Assembly: GCA_004764695.1 (NCBI GenBank)
Contig: SMSO01000032.1
Location: 518,501 to 582,500, forward strand
DNA: 64,000 nt
From: Schizochytrium sp. TIO01
Lineage: Eukaryota; Sar; Bigyra; Thraustochytrida; Thraustochytriidae
Direction of reading: 5' to 3'
Part shown: piece by piece, positions 35,773 through 47,427 of the stretch
How positions within the stretch are numbered: the stretch's first letter is position 1
How the letters are laid out: each line of letters begins with the position of its first letter
Translations under genes and position numbers: made by a program
Notes under the pieces: generated by a model
The model's input: only the letters and a program-made list of their open reading frames with translations
The model's database searches: none
What the model was told of the DNA's origin: nothing

Positions 35773-38700
35773 AAATAAGTAAAAATATTACTTTAAAATG
35801 AATTTCTTCTTTATCTGTTGCACATCGCAAAGTGCCCTAGGCTTACAGTTACTAATAGCAAAAGCCTTTAGGAGCGGGCCGGACAAGAAAGCGCTGCGTT
35901 GAGTAGAAGAGTTGAGTTGAGTTGAAAGTCCCGTTTGGCCCACGAGTCAGCCGGTCCTCTGCTCGACTGGCGGAGCACTCGTCGGCCGCTCAGAGTGTCT
36001 CTCGTGCGTAGAGGAGCAATGCCTCCTCCCTCAGCGCTCTGGTGGCTTCTTGGCCCCGAGAAGGACTTCCTGATCGGCTTAGGCTTCTTCTGTCAGGGCG
36101 GCGCATGGAGTGTTAATTATAAGTGAGCGAAGCCTGTTCATTATAGAGCGCTGTTCTTTGTGGCCTTTTGGAACGATCTTTTCAGGAGCTCGATTTTGCT
36201 TTTGGGCGGTGGAAATCGGGCTCTGCTCTTTGCAGTTTGCGCCGATTGATTTCTGCGACCAGCAATCGATCGACGGCTCCAAGCCGATCGTGTCGAGGTT
36301 CGAACTCCGTCGTTCGTTCGAGCGACGGGAAACCCACCCCGAAATCGCGATTATGGACCTCTCCCCGTTCATGCATATTCCCAATCATCTCCAGGTCCAA
36401 CTCGAGAGATAAGTCTGCTTCGCAAGCTCAATTACATTTCTGAAGATCGATCGTTTCGGTCCAATAGGCCTCCCATGAATGAACGAACGAATGAATGAAT
36501 GAATTAACGAATTAGTTGATTAATTAATCCTCTCAGGTCCTGTGAGAGCCATGTGAGAGTGAGTGCTCGACTTAGAGAGGGCCTGTTTATGAAGTCTTCA
36601 GTTGAGACGCTGCTACGTAAAACCTGAGCAATCATAGCACTGCAGAGCTGCTCCATTTCTCGCCCCCCTGCTCTAGATTTGCACGCCCGGCCATCGACCG
36701 CACCCGCTCACTGCCTTTGAGGTTGGGGTTGCGGCTAACGAGACTGCAACGTCAAGATGCTTCAAGAGCAGCTTGCTCAATTGCCTCTGGCGACTGCTGC
36801 TGCTGCTGCTGAAAAGAGGAGGGAGGGCAGTACGAGGAGCTATGGCTACTGTTCACAACTCGTTCCTGTTCTCGCGTGCTTCGATCTAGCATCTGCTGTA
36901 CCTTTCGGCCTGCTTGGTCTGGTTTTACAGGGAGGCGCTAGGTACGAGTCCATGGACACGCGGGTACTAGCAGTAGTACACACAAGAAGATGCTCGAAAG
37001 CGCAGAGTGCTTTGACAAGTTAAGTAATGATGACTTGCGCTGGGCGTGCTCGAGAGGGAGGAACTCGAGCTAGCAGCAGTAGGAATGCCTGGGTTTCACA
37101 GATCGAAGCAAAAATGAAAAAATAAATTAAAAAATACACCTTTTGGAAACACGAAGAATTTCGCTTTCGACTGCAAGCGTAATTGTTTTTTTTTGGGGGG
37201 TTGTTTTGGTTTTCAACAAGAAAACTACTACATAGCAGTATTATTGGTGGATAACATTTGTTTTATACTGAGTAGGATGTACTAAATGGACATTTCTTTT
37301 TCTCTCAATAGATGGGATAGGTTCAACTAGAGAGGCAGATTTCCCGTAGATAGACACTTTGAAAAGATTGGCCTGTTCGTTAGCTTACAAATGAGGTTGC
37401 TGAAGTTGTTAGCCATGATCTTTCAGAAATGAGAGTGCTACGATGCTTTTTTCCTACTATATCAGCAGCGAATTTTGCTCCTGCATCTCAAATCACCTAT
37501 CTCAGAATTTTCCCTCGCTTACAAACTGTCTTGATCAAAAGTTTAAGATGTTTCTCGGATGCGGTATAGTGCCAGTTCTGCTTTACATAAGAAGTCGCCC
37601 AAAACAACTTCGTTAAATCTCTTGCCTTCTGACCAGGGCATTTACATCCTCGTTAAGTACCGCGCATTCTCGTTGGTAGGTTGCTTGCTATCACTTGAAC
37701 TTAAAGCACCGTAAAGAACAAATTACCTGTTAAGTGAAAGTCTCAATCTTCGCACCGTTACCCCAGTTGGCTTTTGTAAGTTTCCTTGTGGCCCACCAAA
37801 GCCTAACCTGAGATCCTTGAACTCCTTACGAGGAACCATTCATATAGCTAGCTTCTGTGTGAGAGCTAGTCTCCTCTCGTATCCCACCATACACGCGATG
37901 TTTTTCTGTTGTTGTTTCTTGCGTATTTGGCTTTTGCTGTGTCCACCATTCGTCTATATGCGAATAATGGCGGCGAGTGCTGAGGATATATTACAGTATG
38001 GTCAGCTCCCTTCCTCATTATTTGATGAGCTAAGATTTGAAAACATATATCGCATCATGGAGAAAAGTATTCATTTTTATGTTTTCGTTATTATGTTATG
38101 TTTTTTAAAACGTGATACCACTTTGTATGAACTAAAAGAAAAACACTGTGTAAGAGGACTACAGCAAAGCGGGAAGCGCCTTCATATTTAAGTCGACGTG
38201 CAATCGAAGAATCGCTGGAGGAGAATACCAACACTTGATGAGCAGTCTGCATGCTTGGTAAGGACGTTTTTCAATGGGCTTCAGCATCAGTCAGTCAGGT
38301 CTACATGTAATAAGGACGGCTGACTGGAAGCTGCCAATGTAGGCCGGATGCAGCAGGCCAAGGGCTTACAAAGATGTTGCTGGTTCTTCGCGGTGGGCGG
38401 TCCATTCCTTTTAAGAATTATTTATTTATTTTACTTTTGTTGATAAACCTTTTCTCTCTTTTCTAAAAAGTAAATTATTATTTCTATAAATTCTATATAT
38501 ATTCGTAGTTTATTATTATTATTATTATTAAAATTTAAACCAGGTTTTATTTTTTTTTCTTTCTTTCTCGAAAGAAAGAACTTGAAGGTGAACGCAGAAA
38601 GAGAAACGTAAAGTATTCCGCTGCTTTTACAGTGGGTATATATACCTATGAAAAACATGTCTCTTAATTTCTGTGGACCTAATTCTTACACTGAACAGTC

Positions 38701-40838
38701 TAGCGCTGTAGCAGCGAATGTAATTGGCTTCTCCTTTACTCCTGTAAAGTAGGTATCTACTAGTGTCAATAAAATAACACCCGTTTCGAGGATTTAAATC
38801 CAAACCTTCCTTACATATCACGTTTCTATTTTTATTTTAAATTATCATTCGCTTTTAAAATAATCTTCTTTGATTTGGTTGATGCAACTTTAGATTTTAA
38901 TCTGTAAAACCACAAAAGCAATGGCGTGCCCAAACTTTTAAGCAAGAGAAAAATGACAATCTAACCTTGCCAAGGAAAACAGAAAGAAATGCCGATCAGA
39001 ACTGGTCCTCAGACAGTAGAGTGCTCTTCTATCATGTTCCCTTGGATATTGCCTGTCAACTTGGGACCAGCCGCTGCCGTGAACACCCGACGGAGAACCT
39101 TGCGCTCGTGCGCGCTTTGTCCTTCGGGGAAATATGGAGACACGATTTTCCGACAATACCCTCACATGCGTTTTCGGCCATGATGATAATGAGTCCCCTC
39201 TCGGAAATTTAGGGAGTCTCCCTAATTTGCTCGCAACCGTCGGCGGCATGAGTTGCTGGTGAGTTCTCAAAGTGAGAAATACCTTTTCTAAATAGGTTAT
39301 TACAATAACACATAGTGCCAATTCAAGGAGAGTTTTACTTAGGTGGGGTGGTGCCTTGGAAGTTTTACCGTTACTGTGCACGCCTGGTGGGGGACGGCAC
39401 ACTGAAGTTACTCCGAGATGATGGTTCCTTTGTGTTCGTTAACTTGGCGAGCTCGTGTAGGCGTTCTTGCACCGATGTGAGCAAAAAGAACAGCAGAAGT
39501 GACCTCGGCACAGAATGGAATCATGATCTTTTATAATGTTTGTTTGCTGCTCTTAGAAATACTTCAAAGAGAGCAGACATTTTTACCAAAAGCATAAAAC
39601 TATGGTGATGTAACTTGCTGTCTGTGGCCGAAGTGAAGGTCCTCATTAATGTGTCGATCGTTTTCATATTCTAAGAATGAGTTTGACTCTGAGCAATTGT
39701 ATCTTGAACTCATCTTGTAAGCTTTACCTAGCGCTCACGAGGTTCAGAATCAAGTACAAACACGAAGACGCATATCTTTTTTGACAAAGCCTACATGACC
39801 ACTTTTGTAAATACTCATTTTTTATTCTAAAGTTGTATGAAGTGAGGAAATTTCATGGGCTAATGTAAAATTTCTGAAGAGTTATCTAATGTGGGTACCG
39901 CCGCATTAAAGAGGACTCCCGTTCTCAGAAAATAAGAATTTCGTGTAAGTATCATTTAATGCCTGATGTAGTCTTGGACCTCCTTGTATCTGCCGCTCCA
40001 TACATTACATTTCGCCACAAAGAGAGCCTCAGCCCTGGCTTTAGTTCGGCAATGGTTCAATTATCTCTGGCTTTGATTTCTTACTATCTTTCCCAAATAT
40101 CACGACAAACGAACCTCTTGTGCAAGTTCTCGTCAGTTTGCTCTTCATTCACCTCGTCTCAATGTCTCCTATCGCGACATGAGCTATAGATAATAATCAA
40201 CGAATATTAAAATTCTCAATTCTCCCAATCGTTGCATAGTGCTAAACAGTTCCTTCTTCGTTCCTTATCCTTTTCTTTCTCATTTCTTTTCTTTTTCTTT
40301 TCCTCGTAAAAAAAAACAAAAAACAAATAAAAAACATTTAAGAGAATAAAGAAATGATTGCATTCAGAATTGACTCGATTGAAATCGATGCACTGGAGTA
40401 AGCGATGATCTTCCGCGTTTCCTATTCGCTTCGCCTTGCCTTCGCTGCTTCCGCAGAAGAAGACGCTTGGCTTCGTCGAGCACGCCCTCAGCCTCTGCTT
40501 TCAGCTAGTCTGCCTCGGATGCCTAGGCAGACCTCGCTCGCAGAAGGCACACCGTGAATGGAAGCGAGGGTGCGAGGCGTCATCGCGGTCAGCGTCATCA
40601 TGAAGATTACGATAATGATACTGATGCCCTCCAAGAAGAACGTGAAGAACTTGAAGAACAGCACCCCTCCGCGGAGGAGGACTTGAAGAGCGTGCTGGAC
40701 AATGTATCCGAGAGGGAGTATACTTCGACCAACAAACGAACCGAGTTCTTTCTTGCTGCAAAAGTAGAGAAAACGAAGAGAATTTCAATCCCAGGACTCC
40801 AAAGTTAGAGCGAAAGAAGCTTTCGCCTTCGAATCAGA

Positions 40839-40839
40839 T

Positions 40840-40873
<34 letters not shown>

Positions 40874-40877
40874 TATA
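40839..40877. repeat. (TA)n microsatellite
   Basis: About nineteen TA units with one C interruption. Similar in form to the array at 12142. Confidence 0.95.
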
Positions 40878-43100
40878 CAAGCTTTCTGCGAGACCTCGCG
40901 AGCTGTCGTGCAAAATGATAGAGTTTCTGGGCAGGCAGCTTTAAAAAAGAAAAAGGGCAGCGCGCTTGTTTCCAAGAACTTACAAACGCGCGTGGACAAA
41001 GGATCAGCCAACAGATCAGGATGGCCTTGGTAAGGATGCAAGCGAGGTCTTGACCGTGGCGTTTCAATGATGCCTATGGATAAGATAGATCAATAGAACT
41101 GCAGATGATTGATTCACCACGGCACTTCTGTTGTCCATGAATATTTTTATTTTATTTTTTTCTTAAAAAGAAAGGTTTTTCAGTAGTCTTGTGTCTACAA
41201 ATGATCATACATAAAATGAAAATGAAAGAAGCGCTTCAATGTGACAGTGCTTGAAAAAGTAGTAGGCTCTTACTAACAAAAAAGATATCTTGCAATTTTT
41301 TATTTGAGAAAATAAATTGCATAAAGGTAAGTAAACCTTCTCCATTTTCGACGCCAAGATCACCAACGTTCGCTGTACTTGAGTCCGCATCGCTATGCAT
41401 GTGCAGCATCTCTATCTGCGACCTGCTTTTAAAAAGGGTCACAGCCGAGCACCCGAGAACCCATCATCTACGAGATGAACTCGTCTGCTGCATTCTCGCC
41501 ATCTTCGTCTTGATCGTACTCTCCGTAAAGGCCCTAAGCTATTCGCAACCAACAACTCTTTATAGTACCCACTTTACTTTCCAGGGAGCACAATCGTCGC
41601 CCCATTGACGGAAATCCCGCGTCATCATCTCTCCAAAGGTGGTCCTCCGCCACCTTGCAATTCCGCAGATAATCCAGGCGCTCTGGAGCACCACCTCAGG
41701 TCGAGCTTTCTCGCAACAGGCGACCCTTCATTGCGAACGTCAGACTCGCTCACTCAGACCGCAAGCAAGGCATGCATGCGCAGATGTACGCCTCTGCAAA
41801 GATCATCATCGATTTGCCATAGATATAGATATGCTATTCTAGAGCAGAAGAGGCGCCTTGGCCCGCTCCACGTTCGCTCGCTCGCCGGCCGAAGGCTGCT
41901 TCTCGAGCTGATGTAAGGCTCGCTCGACCGCCCTGAGCTCTTCTCGTCTCTGCGGCTAAGGCAGACAAAACAGACCTCTGCAATTGCATCGCATTGATTC
42001 TTGAAAGTCGCCCATTCATTGGTTCTCTTATCCGCTCCATCACTTGAAAGGAGCGCATTATTCTCTAGTTAGGCAGTCAGTTAGTTACAGTTGAAAGAAA
42101 GTAATTTTAATAAAAAGTGGGTGAGTAAGTAAGTAAGTAAGGAAATAAGAAAGTAAGTGAGAAGGAGGTACCAAAACCAATGTAAGTTTTAAAATACTTT
42201 CTTTGCGGCACCTTTTTACTTTTCCTCCTTAGAAAGAGACACACATGATGCGTATCGACGAAGAGTGAATGATAAAAGCACAGTCATAAACGCTGCGTTT
42301 TAACCCGAAGGTTAGCTCATAGACCCTCGAGCGCCGCCCCAAAGAAGACTAAAAAGTCGCGGAGGAGGCCGAGCGAGTGGCAGAAGGAGCGATTGGTTGG
42401 TCTGCAGCTACGCACGCACGGCCACGGCCGCCGACGCCTCAGAGCCACTCCTCAATCGCTGCGAATTGCTGCGAATTGCCGCTGCGAATTGCAAGTTCTT
42501 CTCCGCGTTTCTCTCTCGCGCGTTTCCCCTCTGCTCTCAGGCCTCTCCTCACAGGCCCACTGCCTCCGCAACGCTCCCTATTGCCCCCATCCGAAAGCGA
42601 ATATCTCCCACAGCCCCCCACACACACTGCCTCCTTCCCACTGTCCTTCCCTCTTCCCTTTCTCGCCTTCGACGCCTCACCTTAAACCTGTATCAAAACG
42701 TGGGCCGCAGCGAGCATCTCTCCAGGTGGCACGAGGCAAGGCGGGAGGTCTGCTTAGACTTGTATGAAATCCACAATTGCAGGCAGCGCGCGAGGCGGCA
42801 GAAAGAGGTGGTAGTTGTTCTATCTATCGATCTATTGACGTTGATGATGGTGACGAAGAAGATAAAAATTAATATGTAATGCATGAATGAATGAATGAAT
42901 GAATGTGAATCGATGGGTGGATTCGAAGGTACTGTTGTGAATGGAGGGAGTCAAAGATGAACTCGAATGAATGCAATCGGGCGCTGCTGGATAGGATCCC
43001 ATCGCTTGCTTAATTCTAGCTGGTAATTTTATTTTTATACCAAGTGTTTTATCAGTCCTCAAGTTCAAGGTGCCTTCAAAATGTTTTTATTTTGTTCTAT

Positions 43101-43160
43101 CATTTCATTTCTTTCCATTTCATTTCATTTCACTTGGTTTGGTTTGGTTTGGTTTGGTTT
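43101..43160. repeat. (CATTT)n then (GGTTT)n pentanucleotide repeats
   Basis: A run of CATTT units (43101-43131, with one CTTTC variant) passes into five GGTTT units (43135-43160). Two different five-base motifs abut. Confidence 0.85.
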
Positions 43161-43451
43161 AAAAAAGAAGCAAATTTCTCTTTTTAATAAAAATCGACGA
43201 TCGATCGATCGATTGATTGATTCTCTGATCGATTGATTCTCATCGCTGTTGATCAGCGCAAGGGAAACCCGCCTCAGGCTCAGCAGTCAGCGGCATCCAG
43301 CCAACCCGCGGAGGAACTTGAAGGTCAAGCACTGCGACATACTAGCTAGCTAGCTAGCGGTGCGGGCCGAACCCCTACCTGCGAAGTTGTTGATGATCAT
43401 TGACAATGGTAATTGCGATGTCAAGACCGAGTTTCTCTAACTTCGTTCATT

Positions 43452-43499
43452 CCTTCATTGATTCATTGATTCATTGAATCATTGAATCATTGAATCATT
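43452..43499. repeat. (ATTCATTG)n / (AATCATTG)n eight-base tandem
   Basis: Units of GATTCATT change midway to GAATCATT, so the repeat is an eight-base unit built from two related tetramers. Confidence 0.85.
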
Positions 43500-43671
43500 C
43501 ACTTGACTATTTGTATGTTTCTGTCCTCCTCCGCGCAGGATAATAAATAGGCTGCCTCACCTCATTTACTTTTTAATCATAGAAATGAATGATGGTGATG
43601 ATAGAGCTGATACTGTTGTTCCTGTCTTTGGCGTCTTTGCTATGGTTGCTGTCGAAAGCGAAAGAGCTTTG

Positions 43672-43711
43672 AAAGAAAAGAAAGAAAGAAAGAAAGAAAA
43701 GAAAGAAAGAA
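43672..43711. repeat. (GAAA)n microsatellite
   Basis: About nine GAAA units with AAAAG interruptions. Confidence 0.9.
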
Positions 43712-44590
43712 GAGTTCGTTTAGTCAGTGATGCGATGCGGAGCAAAGAGAGGACATGAAATGATTAATTGTTTTTATGAGTGGGTTGAACTCACTTTGGT
43801 TTTTAAGCCAGCAAAGGGGAAGAAGGAAAAAGCTACCGAAAGAGACGCACGAAGTCCGAGTCGAGCAACAATCAATCGATCGATCGATCGCCGTGCTTAT
43901 TGAGCAGAGCCGCTGTGTTGGCCGGAGACGCTCGACTCTAATACCCTCGGACTGTTAAGTGAGAAGGCGTATCGACAAGGCAACGGAGTCGATAGAAGAA
44001 GGCGCCGTCAGCGAAGGTTTATTAGAGAAATTGCAGAAATTGCAGAAAGATTAATTAATTAATTCATTAATTAATTAGTTAACTCATTATTTGGATGAAT
44101 AAACAGATAAGTAAAAAAACCAGGAACCTTCCTTCTTTACTTCCTGCCCCTCACTAGAGAAGGCCGAAAAGGGCGGTAAAAGGGAATTAAAAGGGCGTTT
44201 AAAGGAAATTAGCTAGGAGCAAGCAGAGGATTGAAAAGAACCTGAAAAGAATCAGAAAGAAAGTTGGCGCTCGAGAGCACAGCAGACCAGAACGGTAGAG
44301 CAGCAGACCCCGATCGCCGCAGGACACATCAGGCAGACCAAGAACGCTATCAACCTAGGCACCAGGCAGCTGCTAGCTAGCTAACTATCAGATAGTTAGT
44401 TAGGTATCTGCTCGGTCAGTCCAATCTAACAGACAGAAGTCAGTCAAGCAAGCAAGCAAGCAGGCAGCGCGAGTTACAGCTTGGCCCTTGTCGCGCTTAC
44501 TTGCTCGCTTTGACTTGAAATAGACGGAAGGTACCGTCAGTCTGTGCGTGGAGAGGTCTTAATTCGAGATACTTCGCCGTTCCCGTTAAA

Positions 44591-46420
44591 ATGATGCTTA
44601 ACCGTGCCCGCAACAGCGGATTCCGCAACGCCAAGGTCATCAATGCCTTGCACAATGCCGGAAGCCGCCAGAACATTTTGGGCAAGCGCCTGAACGCCCC
44701 CAAGCTGTCCCACCAGCAGCTCCGTGCTATCGTAACTCAGTCCAAGGTCACCGAGGCCTTGCCTCCCGCAGCGACCCCACCTCCTCCGACCACGGCTACC
44801 CCGAGTGATTTGTATGACAGAGAATTTGTCTCCGATGTGGCTGAGAACTCGGAACTTAATTTCACTGACACTAAGGTTGCTTTTCGTCAGAAAACATTTC
44901 TGGACCTCATCCGCGCCTACGTGGTCCTTCGTATCTGCGCTATCGAGCCTCTCGTTGCTCGCAGTGAAACACTTATCAACATTGCATACAAAGTCCTCGG
45001 CACGAACATCACTAATTTCTTCGTCAGACACACCTTTTTCAAGCAGTTCTGCGCTGCAGAAGATGAGGCAGGCCTCCGCCCGCTCATGGAACGTCTTGGA
45101 AACTCTGGTATCAGCGGCATTCTTGACTACGCCGTTGAGGCCGACCTTGGCACCCATCGCGAGGAACGCCAGGACGAAATCAAGGTCCGTGTCTACGAGT
45201 ACGAGGGAGAGCGTGCTTGTGATGCTGCCACTGAAGTCTTTGAGTCTTGCATTCGCACCGCTGCTAACGTTTACACGAACGTGGAACACAAGCCCCGACC
45301 CTTCGCTGCCATCAAGGTTACAGCTCTCGGAAACCCTAAGCTCCTCAAGCGCATGAGTGAGATGATTGTTGAGACTAAACGTCTGTTTCAACGCATGGAG
45401 CAGGACCTCGAGCGCGAGACAATTGGATCTCTCTCACTTGAGGAGTGGCGTCTTGCATACACGAAATACTTCGTGGACCCTGAGGACCCCAAGATGGTTG
45501 ACGAGCTCTTCTACTACGCTCTTGGACGCCAGCCTGTGGCCAACGAGGAGCCTCCTCGCCTCGATATCGTGGACTGGTCCAGATCCATGAACGTGGATGT
45601 TATTAGCAAGCTTGTTGGATCCTGTAAGACCCGCGGACCCCTTGCAGAGGTCGCCTTGGACGACGAGGAAATCGAACTCGCCAAGGCACTCTTTGGACGT
45701 CTTGACCGCCTTGCCAAGCTTGCCGGAGACCTTGGTGTTTCCTTGATGGTTGATGCTGAGCAGACTTACTTCCAGCCGTGTATTGATGCGAACGTGCTCA
45801 TGCTCCAGCGTCAGCACAACAGTGACGGCCGTGCCACCATCTACAACACTTACCAGTGCTACCTCAAGTCTACTGACGAGCGTCTCAGCCAGGATCTTGA
45901 CCGCTCTAAGCGCGAGGGATGGAAGTTTGCGGCCAAGCTTGTGCGCGGTGCCTACATGGTTGCTGAGCGCAAGCTTGCTAAGGAGAACAACTACCCTGAC
46001 CCCATCCATGACAACATCGAGGACACGCACGCATGCTACCACCGTAACTTGGATGTGATGCTCGCCGATGCTGATGCCGAGGTCATGGTTGCCAGCCACA
46101 ACCAGCGCACTTGCGAGTTTAGTGTGGCCAAGATGTCTGAGTACGACATTTCACCTGATAGTGGCAAGGTCCATTTTGGCCAGCTCCGCGGAATGGCCGA
46201 CCACCTTACGTACAATCTTGGTGCCCACAAGTACTCCGCATACAAATACTTGCCATACGGTCATGTCCACGAAGTTTTGCCTTACCTTATTCGTCGTGCA
46301 CAGGAGAACTCCGGCTTGATGGCAGGTGCTACTCACGAGCGCGCAATCTTGCTCAAGGAGATTAAGCGTCGCACTCTCGCTAACTTCGGTATGGGCCAAA
46401 ATGCATCTGCATCTCAGTAA
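44591..46420 (+). CDS. PRODH: Proline dehydrogenase, mitochondrial
   Basis: Proline dehydrogenase oxidises L-proline to pyrroline-5-carboxylate with FAD and passes electrons to the respiratory chain at the inner mitochondrial membrane; it is step one of proline catabolism. The 609-residue length matches animal PRODH (about 600). The N-terminus is rich in Arg, Asn and Lys and lacks acidic residues for 50 residues, as in a presequence. Barrel motifs appear in order: AIKVTALGNP (239-248), SLMVDAEQTYFQPCID (384-399), AAKLVRGAYM (447-456), VMVASHNQRT (498-507), VHFGQLRGMADHL (527-539), YKYLPYGHVHEV (551-562) and YLIRRAQENSG (565-575), the last with the Arg pair that binds the proline carboxylate. 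A roughly 80-residue insert (about 275-355) follows the first barrel strand, as in other eukaryotic PRODHs; I see no intact EF-hand loop in it. No intron. ATG at 44591, a second ATG next to it. Confidence 0.96.
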   Translation: MMLNRARNSGFRNAKVINALHNAGSRQNILGKRLNAPKLSHQQLRAIVTQSKVTEALPPAATPPPPTTATPSDLYDREFVSDVAENSELNFTDTKVAFRQKTFLDLIRAYVVLRICAIEPLVARSETLINIAYKVLGTNITNFFVRHTFFKQFCAAEDEAGLRPLMERLGNSGISGILDYAVEADLGTHREERQDEIKVRVYEYEGERACDAATEVFESCIRTAANVYTNVEHKPRPFAAIKVTALGNPKLLKRMSEMIVETKRLFQRMEQDLERETIGSLSLEEWRLAYTKYFVDPEDPKMVDELFYYALGRQPVANEEPPRLDIVDWSRSMNVDVISKLVGSCKTRGPLAEVALDDEEIELAKALFGRLDRLAKLAGDLGVSLMVDAEQTYFQPCIDANVLMLQRQHNSDGRATIYNTYQCYLKSTDERLSQDLDRSKREGWKFAAKLVRGAYMVAERKLAKENNYPDPIHDNIEDTHACYHRNLDVMLADADAEVMVASHNQRTCEFSVAKMSEYDISPDSGKVHFGQLRGMADHLTYNLGAHKYSAYKYLPYGHVHEVLPYLIRRAQENSGLMAGATHERAILLKEIKRRTLANFGMGQNASASQ

Positions 46421-47427
46421 ATTCGTTCCGTATTGATCGTTTGTTATGTTAACCTGTGTGCGCCATTCGCTTGTTCGTCATTAATGTACCTGTTGCCTCT
46501 GTTACGTGACAAGTCTGCGTCTTAGGCCCGCCTCAACGACAAAGAGCGAATCCGGCTTATCGGGGAGAGGGCTCCACAAGACATACTTAGTAACTAGTAT
46601 TCATTCCCGTGTGGTAATTTACGATGGCGAGTTTTTTTTTACTCCAGTCACGACGGATCTTGAGGTCGCGTTGTTTCCCTTCGTACACTGCCTACATCAC
46701 TCCACAACAACGATTTCACCGGCTACTACTAGGCACTTCATCTTACCACGAATTATAATGGTGAGTCTTGAGGGACTGACTTTCGTGTTGAGTTGTTCAT
46801 ACGCTACAAGTAAAATTGTCTCCAAAGTCTGTTGAGCAACCCCGTGAAAGAACAATAGGAGAAACTGTTGCGTCATTTAGTGAATTAAGACTCTTTTATG
46901 AGTTATATGCAACATAGATCCTTACTGTTCTAAATTTTATCTCTTTTTTTAAAGCATCAATTTTTTTAACCTACCAAAATGAAAAAAATTATACAATTTC
47001 TAGATTTTATGAACACATAGCTCTGCTTGGCTTTGATTTTTTAAAGGAGAACATTAATAAGCGATATGAAAGGTGAAATTTTGCCTCTCAAGGCTGGCAA
47101 AAGAAAACAGCACCAAGTTGATACTATCTACTTTAAACTACTAAAAATAACCAAGAATCAAGTCTTGAAGATGCAGAAATCTTGGTCCTTAAGCATTACC
47201 TCGAGCACATTATATCGTCTTGTATAAATTTCAGAGATTAGAGCGTACCATTTAATTTATTTTTTGCTTTTACTTTTTTGTATAACATGATTCCCATTAA
47301 TAGTTACTCGCGACAGTCCCTCATGAGTAATGAGGAATCTAGGAATTTCAATCAATATAGTTCTCTTCCATATAAGTACTTTCTTTTCAAGTTATCCCAC
47401 TCCATTCCTCTTGTCAATAGACCATCT
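46421..47427. other. Convergent 3' intergenic region
   Basis: Lies between the ends of proline dehydrogenase (plus) and the large minus-strand gene. AT-rich, with the two 3' UTRs and no recognisable gene or repeat array. Confidence 0.6.

Larger units (their letters stand above)
29254..44590. other. 15 kb stretch with no convincing gene
   Basis: Open frames here are short, or overlap others in several frames in GC-rich patches (33.1-34.1, 36.1-36.4, 42.4-42.8 kb), as expected by chance. Most of the identifiable structure is microsatellite DNA: AAAC/AAAT, ATTT, TTTG/TTTA, GAAT, GAAA, TTAA and GATC types. AT-rich blocks (31.6-32.1, 35.3-35.8, 38.4-38.6 kb) alternate with GC-rich ones. Fragments that read somewhat protein-like are near 37968 (MAASAEDILQYGQLPSS) and near 40620-40730 (acidic, coiled-coil-like), but neither can be assembled into a gene by eye. 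Confidence 0.5.

Noticed and set aside
36285-36315. GGTTCGAACTCC resembling a tRNA B box
   Set aside because: One base too many for the consensus and no cloverleaf can be drawn around it.
38938-39536. 154-codon minus frame and 73-codon plus frame
   Set aside because: No conserved segments; the plus frame reads slightly protein-like but has no start context or homology I can name.
42377-42879. Three overlapping plus frames of 102-160 codons
   Set aside because: All three frames are open together in a C-rich stretch, so none is favoured.
44537-46399. Long minus-strand open frames (up to 284 codons) opposite proline dehydrogenase
   Set aside because: They are antisense shadows of a strongly conserved plus-strand gene whose codon bias leaves the reverse frames open; no family motif is seen in them.
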